42,577 nt of DNA from positions 1-42,577 of IMG/VR virus record IMGVR_UViG_3300044470_000215; one strand, given 5' to 3'. Numbering within the stretch: position 1 is the stretch's first letter; the number at the start of each line of letters is the position of its first letter. Made by a program: the position numbers and the translations under genes. The notes beneath the pieces were generated by a model. The model ran no database searches, was not told the DNA's origin, and was given only the letters and a program-made list of their open reading frames with translations. Source of the DNA: a virus. Positions 25,500-33,051 of this stretch are shown here, one piece after another.

Positions 25500-25709
25500 C
25501 TAGGGCCTCTGGTGGCCAAAGTGGAATTCCAGGCAAAATTGGCACCTGTAAACCACCAGTCCATCGCCCGTCCTCAATGCCCTCTCCTTCTGCAAAAACT
25601 TCAGCCCTGCGGAGGCTGCCGCCTCGGTCGGATAAGCCACCTTCCCCTCGCAGCTCCTCTCCTCCGTGCTGCCATCGATCTTGCCCCTCGGTCCGTGCCT
25701 GTGGGCCAT
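25500..25709 (-). CDS. Small zinc-finger-like protein
   Basis: 69 residues from an ATG at 25709 with GGAGGT 9 bp upstream. The end has a CxxC-x3-HxxH cluster (YRCQFCLEFHFGHQ), typical of small phage/bacterial zinc knuckle proteins of unknown function. The middle (YPTEAAASAGLKFLQKER) is one helix. Sits in the lysis-region cluster. Confidence 0.6.
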   Translation of the reverse strand: MAHRHGPRGKIDGSTEERSCEGKVAYPTEAAASAGLKFLQKERALRTGDGLVVYRCQFCLEFHFGHQRP

Positions 25710-25809
25710 GCCAATCCGACCTCCCTTTTCTGCCCGGCGGGGAGGAGGGGGAACCGTCCCCCTCCCATCCATGCACTGCCCGCCGTCTAGCCCTCGGGGA
25801 GGGTTCTTG

Positions 25810-26517
25810 TCAGGCTATCGGCCTTCCGGCTCCGTCCGATTCAGCGATGGCCTCGGCTGCGGCATCATCCGCTGCCGCGCTGGCCAGTAACTGGGGGTCT
25901 GTCTCGCCACGCAGCGCGATCAGCTTTGGCAGCAGAGCGGAGCCCGCCGCAATCACCAGCGCGATCAGCTCCTCGATCTCCTCGGCTGTAAGCGTGACCG
26001 CAAAGAGCGGGACCAGTGGAGCACGATGCTTTAGGGGGAGCGCCGATCGCGCGGTCACCGGCGGATAGATCGACTCGATGACGGCGAGCGAGGCCTGGAT
26101 CGAAGAGATCGCAATCGCGAAGTCGGCCTGGGCCTGGGGACTCTTCAGCTTCAGCACGCCCTGCGCGTTCAGTTGATTCACCTGGGCAACCAGCGCGCTC
26201 AATGCCGTCTCGATGGTCGCTGTGTTCACCGCCGAGCCTTGCGTCTCCGACACCTTCAGTACGCCAATGAAGCGGTCGTTGGCCTGCGCTACCTGCAGGA
26301 TGTAGCTCGCAATCGCCTGCTTCTCCGCCGGCGATTCGAACGGGTCGTTGTGGTTCACCGTCGCCACTGTATTCAGGCTCGCCGCAATCCCCGCCGAGGC
26401 CGTCGCGGCCTTATGCAGGTCCCTCCCACATCCCCCGCTCACCGCCATGCAGATCATCGCAACGACGGCGATGCATCCCAGCGCCGCCAACCTCTTCCGA
26501 ACTCCGATTGTCTTCAT
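25810..26517 (-). CDS. Exported protein of unknown function
   Basis: 235 residues from the second in-frame ATG (26517), since AGAGGAG lies 6 bp before it. A basic start and hydrophobic core (LGCIAVVAMICMAVSGG) are followed by Cys30, so it may be a lipoprotein, although the lipobox is not canonical. The mature part is helical (AIASYILQVAQANDRF, ALSALVAQVNQLNAQG). Located in the putative lysis cluster; a spanin-like or superinfection role is possible but unsupported. Confidence 0.5.
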   Translation of the reverse strand: MKTIGVRKRLAALGCIAVVAMICMAVSGGCGRDLHKAATASAGIAASLNTVATVNHNDPFESPAEKQAIASYILQVAQANDRFIGVLKVSETQGSAVNTATIETALSALVAQVNQLNAQGVLKLKSPQAQADFAIAISSIQASLAVIESIYPPVTARSALPLKHRAPLVPLFAVTLTAEEIEELIALVIAAGSALLPKLIALRGETDPQLLASAAADDAAAEAIAESDGAGRPIA

Positions 26518-26562
26518 TGCCATCTCCTCTTCCGCCGCCGGTTGAGCCGGATGCGGGGTGAA

Positions 26563-26823
26563 TCAAACCTTGGCCAGCAGTTGCTGGATGTGTTCCTTGA
26601 TCTGGTCCTCGCTGGCCATGCGCGCCTCCAGGCCGCTGCGCGCCGTTACATTGAGCTGAAGCTCATTGGCCGCGGGAAGGAAGTAGTAGGCCATCGCAAC
26701 CTGCTTCGTCACAAAGCTCCCGCTCAGGTCCCCCTTCTCCACATGGCCGACCACCTCGCTGCTGGCGCAGATCGCCGCGCGCGCCTTGGTGTACTGGTCC
26801 TGCGTCATCGCGATTTGGATCAT
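26563..26823 (-). CDS. Hypothetical small protein
   Basis: 86 residues with GGAG 9 bp before the ATG. One predicted alpha/beta unit (MTQDQYTKARAAICASSEVV, LPAANELQLNVTARSG) and a C-terminal helix (EDQIKEHIQQLLAKV). No family was recognised. Co-directional with late genes. Confidence 0.5.
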   Translation of the reverse strand: MIQIAMTQDQYTKARAAICASSEVVGHVEKGDLSGSFVTKQVAMAYYFLPAANELQLNVTARSGLEARMASEDQIKEHIQQLLAKV

Positions 26824-26916
26824 GCCGCGCGCTCCTGGACTTTGGCTCCGCCATCCGGCGGGGTGTCGAATTGCGAAAGCGCCGCATGATCTCGCCGCTG
26901 GGCATCCGGCACCTCG

Positions 26917-27261
26917 TTAGGGGGTTGCGGGCGCTGTCGTGCTCGTCACGTCTTCCTTCACCTGCTCATAGATCGTTTCGATCTCCGGCACCAGCGTGTT
27001 CTTGATGAAGAGAAAGAGCGATTCGAGCTGTTGCAGCGTGGTCAGGTCGGTCACCGGATCGAGGCCCTTTGCCGCCAAGTCCACGGTCGCACCTTCGGCG
27101 ATCGCCTTCACCTGCGTCACCAGAGCAGCCAGGTCGGCCTTCAATACCGGCTGGTCCTTGATCGCCGTCTCCAGCACCTTCACCGTCTTGCCGATGAACT
27201 TGAACGGCTCTTCCACCCCATGCAGGATGTCCTCGCCGATCTTCTCCAATTCGTTTGCCAT
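26917..27261 (-). CDS. Hypothetical helical protein
   Basis: 114 residues, ATG with AGGAG 6 bp upstream. Mostly alpha-helical with amphipathic repeats (KTVKVLETAIKDQPVLKADL, LQQLESLFLFIKNTLVPEIE) and an Ala/Thr/Pro tail. No transmembrane segment is obvious. Directly after the Tlde1-like gene; role not known. Confidence 0.5.
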   Translation of the reverse strand: MANELEKIGEDILHGVEEPFKFIGKTVKVLETAIKDQPVLKADLAALVTQVKAIAEGATVDLAAKGLDPVTDLTTLQQLESLFLFIKNTLVPEIETIYEQVKEDVTSTTAPATP

Positions 27262-27309
27262 CTTCGTCTCCTGTTGTTGTGCATCTCATACAACGCTTCG
27301 CAAAAAAAA

Positions 27310-27684
27310 CTACTCCACCACCGTCAACTGGTCGTCCCCGGCCAGCACCTTTGCGCCGATCGCCGCGCGCGCCGTGTGCGGCAGGACGATGCAGCCTTCG
27401 CTGGCGCTGTGGTCCAGCGCGGGGTTGTCTCCGTGGATCAGGAAGTCGCCCCGGTTGAACATCGCATTGCCCGCCGCTGGCACCAGGCACATCGCCACCG
27501 GCCCAACCTCCGCGTCCGCGTGCGGCGCTTCGATGGTATAGCTCCCCTGCGGGATCGGACCCGTGCCGTGGACCTGCTGCATGGCGGGATTGTTCATGCC
27601 GTCGCCGTTGCCGCTGTAGCCGGTCGCCAACAGTTGACCGTCCTCGGTGAACTCTCCCGTCGCTTGGCTGTACTGGAATCCCAT
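27310..27684 (-). CDS. Tlde1-like murein L,D-carboxypeptidase/transpeptidase (putative endolysin)
   Basis: 124 residues from the ATG at 27684 with AGGAG upstream. Residues fit the DUF2778/Tlde1 pattern: FQYSQATGEFTEDG, GYSGNGDGMNNPAMQ, GPIPQGSYTI, the HGDN motif and the SEGCIVLP catalytic Cys motif. Tlde1 proteins cleave or exchange the D-Ala end of murein tetrapeptides. Here the gene sits first in a cluster with holin candidates, so a phage lysis role is likely. No signal peptide is visible, consistent with holin-dependent release. An upstream extension in frame is rejected as non-conserved. Confidence 0.8.
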   Translation of the reverse strand: MGFQYSQATGEFTEDGQLLATGYSGNGDGMNNPAMQQVHGTGPIPQGSYTIEAPHADAEVGPVAMCLVPAAGNAMFNRGDFLIHGDNPALDHSASEGCIVLPHTARAAIGAKVLAGDDQLTVVE

Positions 27685-27816
27685 CTCTCGCGCTGCTCCT
27701 ATGTGTTTGGAGCGTCCCGCCCCCAGCCCGTAAGGCCAAGACCAAGCCGCTCCTCCCTCCACTTCGCTCTGGGCTTGCCGCAACCGTCCTCCTCTCGGAA
27801 AGCGGATTGGGTTCCC

Positions 27817-27830
27817 GACCTATACAGGTC
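27817..27830. promoter_or_regulatory. Candidate late-promoter dyad
   Basis: GACCTATACAGGTC has 5-bp inverted arms around TATA-like centre, inside the 228-bp gap (27685-27912) before the Tlde1-like gene. On the minus strand it contains TATAGG, but no good -35 lies at normal distance, as expected for an activator-dependent late promoter. Weak evidence. Confidence 0.2.
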
Positions 27831-27912
27831 TGAGTCCAAAGAATAAGTTGCAGGCGCAAAAATACATGTGCAGGCTGAGCGATCCCGCCACATGGGACAG
27901 ATGGAGGAACCT

Positions 27913-28710
27913 TCAGGCCGCTATTTTGATGGGTGTTTTAGAGATCAAAATCTCACAGGCTTTATGCGATCGCGAGGCGCGGCTGCTTCCCATCGAATAG
28001 CCCACCTTGACGTTCCTCAGATGGAATCCGTGCTGCCGCGCTAGCCCGCGCACCTCGCTGCAATCGTCAAAGCTCATCAGAAAGTTGCCGCTTAGCCCGG
28101 CGAGCCGACCGAAGAGATGGATTCGCTCTTCCTCTTCCAGCGGCCGATATTGCCCATTCGACTGGAAGTGGACATAAGGGGGATCGAGATAGAACCAGGT
28201 CACAGGCGAGTCGTAGCGTAGCAGAATCTCCTGGAAGCCGCGCTGCTCAATCAGCACATGGCGCAGGCGATGCGAGGTTTCCTCCAGAAGCGCCGCGACC
28301 CGATCCAGGGAGCGCAGAGCCTTGCCGCCCAGATATGTCTTGGCGCTGGCGCTGGCAAAGTGCTGAGCCTGGGCGCCGTAGCTATACCAGATGAGATAGG
28401 CAAACCGCAGCGCGCGTTGCAGCTCATCGTCGGGCTTAGCGGCGCGCAGGGCCTTGAAGCGGCCGGCATGGATGATCTCGTGTTCGAAGAGTTCGGCCAG
28501 GGCCGCGGGCCGGTGCTTCGCAACGCAGAAAAAGTTTGTCAGATCGCCATTGATGTCGTTGAGCACCTCGTACTTCGAAGGCTCCTTGGCGAAGAGCAGC
28601 TTGGCCGATCCGGCGAAGACTTCCACATAGATTTCATGCTCCGGGATGAGCGAGAGCAACGTCTTTTTCAGGTTCTTTTTACCACCGGGCCAAGCAAATG
28701 GAGAGTTCAC
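27913..28710 (-). CDS. D12-class DNA adenine methyltransferase (second)
   Basis: About 265 residues from a GTG at 28710, giving the start NSPFAWPGGKKNL; a TTG at 28734 is the alternative. FAWPGGK matches motif I, and VFAGSAKLLFAKEPS with YLDPPYVHF gives the DPPY box. It differs from the Dam-type enzyme at 1988-2818 in motif style (WYSYGAQAQHF), so recognition may differ. Phage methyltransferases of this kind shield phage DNA from restriction. First gene of the late block after the membrane zinc-ribbon gene. Confidence 0.85.
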   Translation of the reverse strand: MNSPFAWPGGKKNLKKTLLSLIPEHEIYVEVFAGSAKLLFAKEPSKYEVLNDINGDLTNFFCVAKHRPAALAELFEHEIIHAGRFKALRAAKPDDELQRALRFAYLIWYSYGAQAQHFASASAKTYLGGKALRSLDRVAALLEETSHRLRHVLIEQRGFQEILLRYDSPVTWFYLDPPYVHFQSNGQYRPLEEEERIHLFGRLAGLSGNFLMSFDDCSEVRGLARQHGFHLRNVKVGYSMGSSRASRSHKACEILISKTPIKIAA

Positions 28711-28711
28711 G

Positions 28712-28730
28712 AATCGAGAGTAGCTCGATT
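28712..28730. repeat. 7-bp inverted repeat at methyltransferase start
   Basis: AATCGAG (28712-28718) and CTCGATT (28724-28730) with a 5-bp spacer lie over the possible start codons of the adenine methyltransferase. Could be an operator or an mRNA hairpin hiding the start. Confidence 0.35.
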
Positions 28731-28782
28731 GCAAAGCGAATGCAAGGCGAAACTGACGGATTGACCGGAAAGCCGTTTCTTA

Positions 28783-28807
28783 GCCTGTCCTGAGCGCAGT
28801 CGAATGG
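28783..28807. repeat. Interspersed intergenic repeat-like sequence
   Basis: GCCTGTCCTGAGCGCAGTCGAATGG matches, apart from minor changes, a motif that recurs between genes in many unrelated bacterial genomes (TTCGACTGCGCTCAGGACAGG on the other strand). CCTGAGC pairs with GCTCAGG nearby (inverted repeat). I recall the motif from general reading; only one copy is in the window. Confidence 0.35.
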
Positions 28808-28831
28808 ACGCCGATGCTCAGGCCCGGCGCA

Positions 28832-29077
28832 TCAGTGGGCGGAGGCCTCCGCGACGATGATGCCGATGACTATCCCGATCCCGATGAAGACAAGCCCGGC
28901 GAGGAGAACGCCCTGGAAAACGGACTTGCGAATCACGGGAGCAAGGTTGAGCAGCATCTTCTCCTCGGCCGTTGCCTCCGTCCCGGCAGGCGAAGGCTGA
29001 TAATCGCGTTCCTCGCAGTCGTCATGCTGCGTCTTGCCTATCCCTGCCCATTTGCCGCACTTTATACATTTCGCCAT
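28832..29077 (-). CDS. Small zinc-ribbon membrane protein
   Basis: 81 residues. A half zinc ribbon at the N-terminus (CIKCGK) is followed, after a Ser/Glu-rich linker, by a strongly hydrophobic helix (VFQGVLLAGLVFIGIGIVIG). It lies between the MuF-like zinc-ribbon gene and the adenine methyltransferase on the same strand. Function unknown; a membrane sensor or superinfection-exclusion protein would fit. Confidence 0.55.
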   Translation of the reverse strand: MAKCIKCGKWAGIGKTQHDDCEERDYQPSPAGTEATAEEKMLLNLAPVIRKSVFQGVLLAGLVFIGIGIVIGIIVAEASAH

Positions 29078-29100
29078 CTCGTTCTCACTTTCTTACGTGA

Positions 29101-29892
29101 TTAGAGGTTCGAGGGTTCGAAGCGTTTCAGCTTTAGGTGCGAGGGAAAGACTGGCATCCAGTCGTGCGAGGTGAGTGCGCAGTCTGGGACTTTCCCTGGA
29201 TCGCCGACCGAAGATGCCGATTCTTCGCCGAGTATTTCGCAGCCGCACGCATAATCGAAGGGTGGAATTATGCGATCCCAAATTGGGTCGTCGATAGGTG
29301 CGATAAACCCGTGGATTGCTCCATGAGGAGAGTCGGTACATACGGGTGGGCCCCAAACCTTGTATGAGGGAAAAACCCTCGCACGGCGTTGTAACCCGCG
29401 TTCCACGAAATGCCGGTGGCCGTTCATAAGCATCGCTGCTGTCGTGAAGATATCGTTAGCCCAATTGACCCGAAGATGGCTCAGCGCGGAAGACTCAGAG
29501 GCAATACAAGCCTTGCGAAAGTTGATCCCGTTGCGCGAACGCATAAAGGCAGCTTCGGCCAGTTCGATGTCTCCGATAGCCAGTGGACCACAAGCGAATT
29601 CTAATCCGAAACCGAACATGCGCAGCCGCAGTTCGCGTGTCGAATCCCAAATATGCGGATCGTAAGGAGCTGCCCAACTTGTCCGCGTTGCGATGCCCGT
29701 TATTTCTTTCGCATGCACAAGCTCAACGCTAATTCCAAAGGAAGCTAGTATTTTCTTTGCCTCGTCCTCGTCCGTACTCTTCGCTATCTCAGCACGGCGA
29801 AGATTTACCGCCGCTTCTGCGCGTGATCGGAGGCAGCTCATGCATTCAGATTCAAAAAATCCGGCCCAACCGTGGCAACTATGACACCACAT
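29101..29892 (-). CDS. Zinc-ribbon protein with C-terminal MuF-like domain
   Basis: 263 residues. N-terminus: CHSCHGW...CMSC, a treble-clef-like pair. The C-terminal ~90 residues show the MuF/gp7 signature: FPSYKVWGPP, PHGAIHGFIAPIDDPIWD, PPFDYACGC (the HxxIHG, D-P-W and CxC steps). A second MuF-like protein outside the head genes, beside the lysogeny repressor, is unusual. In other phages MuF domains carry toxin partners or act in early-infection or injection steps; here no effector domain is seen. It follows the repressor by 12 bp and may be expressed in the lysogen. The start at 29892 has AGGAG nearby. Confidence 0.6.
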   Translation of the reverse strand: MWCHSCHGWAGFFESECMSCLRSRAEAAVNLRRAEIAKSTDEDEAKKILASFGISVELVHAKEITGIATRTSWAAPYDPHIWDSTRELRLRMFGFGLEFACGPLAIGDIELAEAAFMRSRNGINFRKACIASESSALSHLRVNWANDIFTTAAMLMNGHRHFVERGLQRRARVFPSYKVWGPPVCTDSPHGAIHGFIAPIDDPIWDRIIPPFDYACGCEILGEESASSVGDPGKVPDCALTSHDWMPVFPSHLKLKRFEPSNL

Positions 29893-29904
29893 GCTCCTGC
29901 CTTC

Positions 29905-30582
29905 TCATTTTCTCTTCGGATGCTGCGGCGGGAAGCCAATCCAGCGAACGACCTCGCCGACGATTGCGCGGTTATCGGACGTAGTCCACACCTGGACCTG
30001 ATTGCGCGGCGATGGGTTCTGCGGTACCAGCAGGAACATCGCCTCCTGCTTTCGGAACCACTTTATCGTAACGCCGTCTCCGTCGCGGGCGAGAACCATT
30101 TTACCCACCAGCCTGAGCACGTCACGGCTGGCCACATCCACCAGCGCGATAAAACCATCTTCCAGCAGCGGCGACATCGAATCGCCCACTACCTTGATGG
30201 CCTCGATGCTTCCTCCACTCGGGAGCCAGCGACTGGGGAACGAGATCGTCGACTCTATTTCCCTCTCGTCGACTGCTCGGGGCGTACCACAGGCCGCGGC
30301 ATCGCGCAGCACGGGGATATGTCGCGTGTCTTTTTCTATAGGAACGGCTATTGGATTGATGCCAGCTGCGCTCAGCCAGAAGTCGCGATCTTCTGGAGCA
30401 GCTCGTGCTGCGATCTTCAATAGCCCGGCAACAGTAATTGGCCTCGTCCCTTTTTCCCAGCTCCAAACCGAGGATTGGGGGACTCCAAGGTATGTGGAAA
30501 ACTCAATCAGACCCATCCGCCGTGAGGCTCGTAAGGCAGTCAGTCGCACGCCAATACCCGGTTTTTGTGGGTGTTTTCGCAT
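29905..30582 (-). CDS. Lysogeny repressor (XRE HTH plus S24/LexA peptidase)
   Basis: 225 residues. Residues ~10-60 form an XRE helix-turn-helix (LIEFSTYLGVPQSSVWSWEKG). The C-terminal half is a LexA/UmuD-type self-cleaving domain with the cleavage site Cys98-Gly99 (AAACGTP), nucleophile Ser135 (GDSMSP) and general base Lys174 (VTIKWF), 39 residues apart as expected. Cleavage triggered by RecA/SOS would induce the phage. It is divergent from the early operon over a 52-bp region with an operator overlapping its own ATG, so autoregulation is likely. No Shine-Dalgarno is visible, so its message may be leaderless. Confidence 0.9.
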   Translation of the reverse strand: MRKHPQKPGIGVRLTALRASRRMGLIEFSTYLGVPQSSVWSWEKGTRPITVAGLLKIAARAAPEDRDFWLSAAGINPIAVPIEKDTRHIPVLRDAAACGTPRAVDEREIESTISFPSRWLPSGGSIEAIKVVGDSMSPLLEDGFIALVDVASRDVLRLVGKMVLARDGDGVTIKWFRKQEAMFLLVPQNPSPRNQVQVWTTSDNRAIVGEVVRWIGFPPQHPKRK

Positions 30583-30592
30583 TTGTGGTAAT
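30573..30592. promoter_or_regulatory. Repressor operator O2 (degenerate copy)
   Basis: GTTTTCGCATTTGTGGTAAT is a partly degenerate match to the perfect palindrome at 30606-30625, at 33 bp centre spacing (about three helical turns). It covers the repressor start codon (30580-30582). Confidence 0.55.
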
Positions 30593-30597
30593 TACTA

Positions 30598-30627
30598 TTG
30601 ACACGATTACCGCATTTGCGGTAATGT
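30598..30627 (+). promoter_or_regulatory. Early promoter (TTGACA / TAATGT)
   Basis: A consensus -35 TTGACA (30598-30603) and TAATGT (30622-30627) at 18 bp spacing. Transcription would begin near 30634, the base before the ATG at 30635, so the first early message is probably leaderless. The palindromic operator occupies the spacer and -10. Confidence 0.65.
30606..30625. promoter_or_regulatory. Repressor operator O1 (perfect 9+2+9 palindrome)
   Basis: ATTACCGCA-TT-TGCGGTAAT. Both arms are perfect inverted copies. It sits between -35 and -10 of the early promoter, so a bound dimer would block polymerase. Confidence 0.7.
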
Positions 30628-30634
30628 TCCGGTC

Positions 30635-30859
30635 ATGGCTGTTGACCAGTTCAATAAATCTACTACACTCGGCGCTCTCAGGCACACGCTTTATGCGGGA
30701 CTCCAGGCGCGGGTCGCGCGGAAGGTAGGTGTCGATCGCTCCTTCGTCTCCCGCGTGATGAACGGGGAGAAGAAGTCGAAGCGGGTCGCGGCTGCCCTGG
30801 AGCGTGAGTACGCTCGCATCGAGAAGCAGATCGAGCGCTCTCTTGAGAGGGCCGCATGA
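30635..30859 (+). CDS. Ner-like small HTH regulator
   Basis: 74 residues. Helix-turn-helix ARKVGVDRSFVSRVMNG, followed by a basic/heptad tail (ALEREYARIEKQIE). It is the first early gene, next to the transposase gene, as ner is in Mu, and ends in an ATGA overlap with it. It would dampen transcription from the early and repressor promoters, by analogy with Ner/Cro. The ATG coincides with the predicted transcription start and no Shine-Dalgarno exists. Confidence 0.7.
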   Translation: MAVDQFNKSTTLGALRHTLYAGLQARVARKVGVDRSFVSRVMNGEKKSKRVAAALEREYARIEKQIERSLERAA

Positions 30860-33051
30860 GCTCATCTGCCTTGGCCATTCAGCCCATCAACATTGTTCCC
30901 TTCGCTGCGCATTCTCTGCCAGCTTCCACCGGCGACACGCGCTGGCTTAGCGCCGCTCAGATTGCGGAGCGCGCTGGCATTTCGCTCCGATCAGTCTCGG
31001 CGCGGATCGCCGTATCGGCGGGCGTAATCGCCCGGCAGAGCGAAGTTCGAGGCCGCAACGGAAAACACGCGAGGGAAATATTGATAGAGAGCCTGCCGAT
31101 GGATCTAACCGCGAAGCTGCGGCCCGCGTCTCAGGCGCAGAAACTACTCCCTGCTCCGCCGCCGGTCGAATTGATGCCTCTCTTCCGCGCGGCTTCTCCA
31201 TCTGAAAATGACGGGCCGCGAATCAAGCTCACACCCGAGCAAGAGAAATTGGCGCTGGAACGCTACGAGGCCATCCGCGCGCTGGACGAATTCGCCAAGG
31301 GTGAAGGCCGCGAAAAATACTTTGCTCTGCGGTTGAAAGATGGACGCTCGGTGAAGCGCCTCGATGACCTCGCCGAGTACATCGGCCAGACGCTCAAGGT
31401 CGCAGGCAAATATCCCAGCCGCTCAACGCTTTTTCGCTGGTTGGCGAGCTACCGCTCGGCTGGACTGAATGGCCTGGGCCGCAAGACGCGCTCGGATGCG
31501 GGCGTCTGCCACTTCTTCTCGAAGTACCCTGCCGCCGCTGTGCTGGTCGCTTCCGTATTTCTCAATCCCTCCGCCACGGCCTGGCGGGCCTTCGACGCGC
31601 TGGAGCGCGACCGCGAGCTGCTTCGCATCCCCGAATCCGAGATGCCGTCGTATTCGACGGTGCGTAACTACCTGGACTCGCTGCCGGAGGCGATGAAGAT
31701 CCTGGCCCGTGAAGGATTGGCCGCTTACAACACGCGCTGCGCTCCGCATCTGAACCGGAAATTCACGGACATCCCGGTCAACGATATTTGGTGCGCGGAC
31801 CACATGACTCACGATTGGCCTGTGCGCAACGACTGCATGACGGGAGCGCCGAAGGATGCCTCGATCCGGCTCCAGTTGACGCTGATCGAGGACATGCGCA
31901 GCCGTAAATTCGTCGGCTATTGCTGGACCGTGAATGGGGACTGGCGAAGCATCGCGACGGCGTTGCGCCTCGCCGTCAAGCGGTACGGGCCTTGCAGGGT
32001 TTTCTACTGCGATAACGGCGAGGACTTCAAAAAGGCCGCGCGCGGAGCGGAGCGCATTGGCCGGCCGTCCCCCATCGAGATACAGCAGTTTGCAGAAGAC
32101 CTGATGCGCGGCCCCATCGCGCAGATCGGAATCAACATTCAGTACTGCCGCAAATATGCGCCGCAGTCCAAGCCGATCGAGCGCGGCAACAGAATCGTGC
32201 ATAGCGCCTTCGATGCCATCTCCGCCCACTACCTGACGGGCAACGCCTATAACCGACCAGACCAGGCCACCATCGCCCAGGTCGAGCACAAGAAGCTTAT
32301 GAAACATGGCCTGGGCGCGGCGTCGAGCCTGATGCCCGCCAGCTTCTTTATCAAGCTGGCGGAGACGTGGATCGAGCAGAGCTATAACGCTGGCCACCAC
32401 CACAGCGGCCGTGGCATGGATGGGCGCACGCCCAACGAGGTCTTCGACGCCGGGTATCCGCTGGCCGAGAGCCGCACCGCCGATCCCGATGTGCTGGCGA
32501 TGCTGCTCCACGAACGCCGCACCTCCCTGGTTCGCCGCACGGCCATCACCATCGATGGGCGGCGTTACATGCCGGTGCAGTCGTCGCCGGAGTCCTGGGC
32601 GGCGATCCACAGCGCCAACGAGACATCCATCGTCGTCGCCTACGACCCACTCGATCCCGATTACGTCATCGCGCTGGATGCGCATGGCCGCCGCATGGCC
32701 GATCTGGTGGTGGAGCGGTTGACCGAGCATCCCGCCGACGGCGAAGTCCACGCCGAGAACGATGCGGCGATCCACGACAGCTTGCAGATGCGTGGGCGGC
32801 TGCTGAAGGCCACGGCCGGAACGGTAAAGCAGATGCACCGCTCCGTTGCGCTGGCCGGACACAAGACCGAGTTGGAGCATCTCGCGGAATTGGCCCTCGC
32901 CTCGGTCCCGGTCGACGAGCTGATCTCGCAGCGCGCCGTCCGCGCCTCGGACCGTCCGGCGGACTCGGACATCAAGGAAACCCACTCGGAAGACAACGCG
33001 GCGCGCTACTTGGCGCGGCTGAATCAGGGGGAAGCGAATGGCGCTCAGTAA
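30856..33051 (+). CDS. MuA-type transposase (DDE)
   Basis: 731 residues. N-terminal winged-helix (LSAAQIAERAGISLRSVSARI) binds the phage ends/enhancer. The core has the catalytic triad D315 (WCADH), D386 (YCDNGEDF) and E442 (KPIERGN), with spacings 71 and 56 that match MuA (67 and 56). The C-terminus includes a beta-barrel region and a coiled tail that would contact MuB. It performs transposition and replicative integration. It overlaps MuB by 14 bp. Length is slightly over MuA's 663. Confidence 0.95.
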   Translation: MSSSALAIQPINIVPFAAHSLPASTGDTRWLSAAQIAERAGISLRSVSARIAVSAGVIARQSEVRGRNGKHAREILIESLPMDLTAKLRPASQAQKLLPAPPPVELMPLFRAASPSENDGPRIKLTPEQEKLALERYEAIRALDEFAKGEGREKYFALRLKDGRSVKRLDDLAEYIGQTLKVAGKYPSRSTLFRWLASYRSAGLNGLGRKTRSDAGVCHFFSKYPAAAVLVASVFLNPSATAWRAFDALERDRELLRIPESEMPSYSTVRNYLDSLPEAMKILAREGLAAYNTRCAPHLNRKFTDIPVNDIWCADHMTHDWPVRNDCMTGAPKDASIRLQLTLIEDMRSRKFVGYCWTVNGDWRSIATALRLAVKRYGPCRVFYCDNGEDFKKAARGAERIGRPSPIEIQQFAEDLMRGPIAQIGINIQYCRKYAPQSKPIERGNRIVHSAFDAISAHYLTGNAYNRPDQATIAQVEHKKLMKHGLGAASSLMPASFFIKLAETWIEQSYNAGHHHSGRGMDGRTPNEVFDAGYPLAESRTADPDVLAMLLHERRTSLVRRTAITIDGRRYMPVQSSPESWAAIHSANETSIVVAYDPLDPDYVIALDAHGRRMADLVVERLTEHPADGEVHAENDAAIHDSLQMRGRLLKATAGTVKQMHRSVALAGHKTELEHLAELALASVPVDELISQRAVRASDRPADSDIKETHSEDNAARYLARLNQGEANGAQ

